Assembly (NCBI GenBank): GCA_009779925.1
Contig: WRAZ01000025.1
Location: 1 to 32,515 of the forward strand
Origin: Chitinivibrionia bacterium
GTDB taxonomy: Bacteria > Fibrobacterota > Chitinivibrionia > Chitinivibrionales > Chitinivibrionaceae
Length of the DNA: 32,515 nucleotides
Direction of reading: 5' to 3'
Below, in pieces: positions 31,565 through 32,515 of the stretch. The position numbers were made by a program, and so were the translations under genes. Every line of letters begins with the position of its first letter. The stretch's first letter is position 1. A model generated the notes under the pieces. That model did not search any database, was not told the origin of the DNA, and saw only the letters and a list, made by a program, of their open reading frames with translations.

Positions 31565-32224
31565 CTATTCAATAGTTAATCCGTAAATACAGTCGTCATA
31601 AAGAAAGTTTAACAGTTTCTCGTCGTTGCCCGAATTGTAATAATCTGTTAAATGCTTATTGAAAGCAGGAATGCTCACTTCTTTAATCTTAAAAATACCC
31701 GCTCCGTTCATTATCAGAATTTTATTTGCGGCAAGAGTAGCAGTTCGTTTGTTCCCGTCCCAAAACAATTGGCTTCTTGTTATATATGCAAACATTTTTA
31801 ATGCTTTTTCGGTATGAGAAACTTCTGCCCTTAATATTTTGCCGATTTCTTCTGCCACTTTCTCCTCAGTCGGAATTGCGGGAATATAATCTGTCCCCGA
31901 AATACCGACGTTTCCTTTTCTTAAAGTTCCCCATTCAAGCGACTCATTTCTGCTTATATGCTCATTTATTTTACAGATATACTCCGGCACAAGTTCGTCT
32001 TGTGCTGTTTTCATTACAAATCGCCAAGCGTCTCTCAGGTTTAAAATTGTAGTAATATCATCAAGGGTAATGCTCGGAATATTAACTCCGTCTAAAATTG
32101 TCTGAGTTTCAGGAAAAGTAGTGTTTAGTCCCTCAAGTTTCGCACTGCAATATATATTTTCGACTAATTGTTTTTTAGCCAAAAAAATGTTTTGTTCTAT
32201 TGTTAGCTTATATTTATCTTTCAT
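31565..32224 (-). CDS. Fic-domain protein with inhibitory helix and His-to-Gln core
   Basis: Fic proteins usually transfer AMP from ATP to target hydroxyl groups. This 219-residue protein has an N-terminal inhibitory motif [ST]xxxE[GN], read as SAKLEG at 27-32. Typical Fic sequence LRKGNVGISGTDYIPAIP follows at about 101-118. The core loop is SQLFWDGNKRTATLAANKIL (151-170). The canonical motif is HxFxDGNKR; here the first residue is Gln152, so the general base is missing while Phe154, Asp156, Gly157, Asn158 and Arg160 remain. It may be inactive, or belong to a subfamily with different chemistry. No antitoxin gene is adjacent. The ATG has AAGGAG 7 nt upstream. Confidence 0.88.
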   Translation of the reverse strand: MKDKYKLTIEQNIFLAKKQLVENIYCSAKLEGLNTTFPETQTILDGVNIPSITLDDITTILNLRDAWRFVMKTAQDELVPEYICKINEHISRNESLEWGTLRKGNVGISGTDYIPAIPTEEKVAEEIGKILRAEVSHTEKALKMFAYITRSQLFWDGNKRTATLAANKILIMNGAGIFKIKEVSIPAFNKHLTDYYNSGNDEKLLNFLYDDCIYGLTIE

Positions 32225-32328
32225 TTTCTCTCCTTCTGCCGCTATTTATCCGATAAAATAATATTTGGGCGACGCTTGCCTCTCATTTTTCTCGTTTTTC
32301 TGCGAAAATGCGTTATTTCTTCATAAAA

Positions 32329-32364
32329 AAAAGAACAGACGGCAACAACTCCGTCTGTTCTTTT
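32329..32364. terminator. Strong bidirectional intrinsic terminator
   Basis: AAAAGAACAGACGG (32329-32342) and CCGTCTGTTCTTTT (32351-32364) form a perfect 14-bp stem with an 8-nt loop. It ends in T4 on the plus strand and T8 on the minus strand. It would stop a leftward transcript entering from beyond the window, or a rightward one, and isolates the fic gene from its neighbour. Confidence 0.8.
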
Positions 32365-32454
32365 GGGAAATAAGAGGCAAACACAAAATAACAAAAAAGT
32401 GTCTGCCCCTATGAAGATGGTGCAAAATAACAACAGAAAGCACCGCCCCCAATA

Positions 32455-32493
32455 GAGCGAATATAAAAACATGGAATATACTCGCTCCTTTTT
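32455..32493 (+). terminator. Hairpin followed by T-run at right edge
   Basis: GAGCGAATATA (32455-32465) pairs with TATACTCGCTC (32477-32487) with one mismatch, followed by C and T6. It could be a plus-strand terminator, but the loop is long, the upper stem is AT-only and no plus-strand gene is near. Reading the other way, GGAG and an ATG overlap it. Confidence 0.35.
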
Positions 32494-32515
32494 TGGAGTT
32501 TGCGCAACATGGAGA

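Larger units (their letters stand above)
32225..32515. other. Non-coding right end with hairpins and short repeats
   Basis: No convincing gene lies here. It contains the terminator at 32329-32364, the hairpin at 32455-32493 and an imperfect duplication. The minus-strand texts at about 32460-32420 and 32415-32385 share GGGGGCGGTGC/GGGGCAGACAC followed by TTGTTATTTTG. An open frame of 76 codons (32472-32242, minus) crosses the terminator hairpin and is probably spurious. Confidence 0.5.

Noticed and set aside
31565-32224. Fic toxin of a toxin-antitoxin pair
   Set aside because: There is no adjacent antitoxin gene; the inhibitory motif is internal and the catalytic His is missing.
32242-32472. 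76-codon hydrophobic open frame (minus strand) at the right end
   Set aside because: It runs through the strong terminator at 32329-32364 and an imperfect duplication, has GGAG too far (12 nt) from its ATG, and shows no family features.

Overview
The window is 32.5 kb of ordinary bacterial chromosome with about 28 recognisable protein genes. I see no rRNA, tRNA, CRISPR array, transposase or prophage. The organism is a flagellated diderm. Evidence is a MotB/FliL/FlgE flagellar locus, an outer-membrane barrel and a PorV/PorQ-like protein, a lipoprotein with a Cys lipobox, and a proteobacterial-type Asd. Purine-rich Shine-Dalgarno sites precede most genes. The moderate AT bias and envelope proteins (GLUG-like repeat barrel, PorV-like, lamin-tail lipoprotein) suggest the FCB group, perhaps a motile Fibrobacterota relative. 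The flagellar gene order and a Cys in FlgE also resemble spirochaetes, so the phylum is not settled.

Layout. Bases 1-399 are a low-complexity purine and poly-G stretch (probable contig-end artefact) followed by an AT-rich leader. gatB (+) follows. Bases 1886-13458 are one flagellar locus on the minus strand. In transcription order it is fliK, flgD, a TIGR02530-like gene, flgE, flbD/swrD, motA, motB, fliL, fliM, fliY and a motE-like gene. A full-consensus sigma-54 promoter lies just upstream of fliK and a near-consensus one upstream of fliL. Small palindromic repeats of several related families sit in the gaps of this locus, including a REPIN-like inverted pair between flgE and flbD.

Bases 13663-21080 are a minus-strand envelope and metabolism block. 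In transcription order it is a lamin-tail lipoprotein, an LPG-synthase/UPF0104-type membrane protein, fabZ, asd, a class C beta-lactamase-like serine hydrolase, a PorV-like outer-membrane protein and a GLUG-like/beta-barrel protein. Several neighbours overlap by 4 bp (GTGA, ATGA), so much of it is probably one operon. queG (+) follows, with an apparent ATA start and no C-terminal domain. It converges on nadB (-). Divergent from nadB is a plus-strand run: an orphan OppB-type permease, an exported protein, ybeY and a CNNM/CorC transporter.

Bases 27953-31404 (-) hold a B12-binding radical SAM gene, fabF and rnc, with the radical SAM gene in the place usually taken by acpP. The right end has a Fic-domain gene whose catalytic His is replaced by Gln, then strong terminator hairpins.

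I did not find an obviously new multi-gene system. The most interesting points are the sigma-54 control of the hook operon, a Lys/Cys pair in FlgE resembling the spirochaete hook-crosslinking residues, a duplicated FlgD module, the variant Fic protein, the ATA start of queG and the palindromic repeat families.
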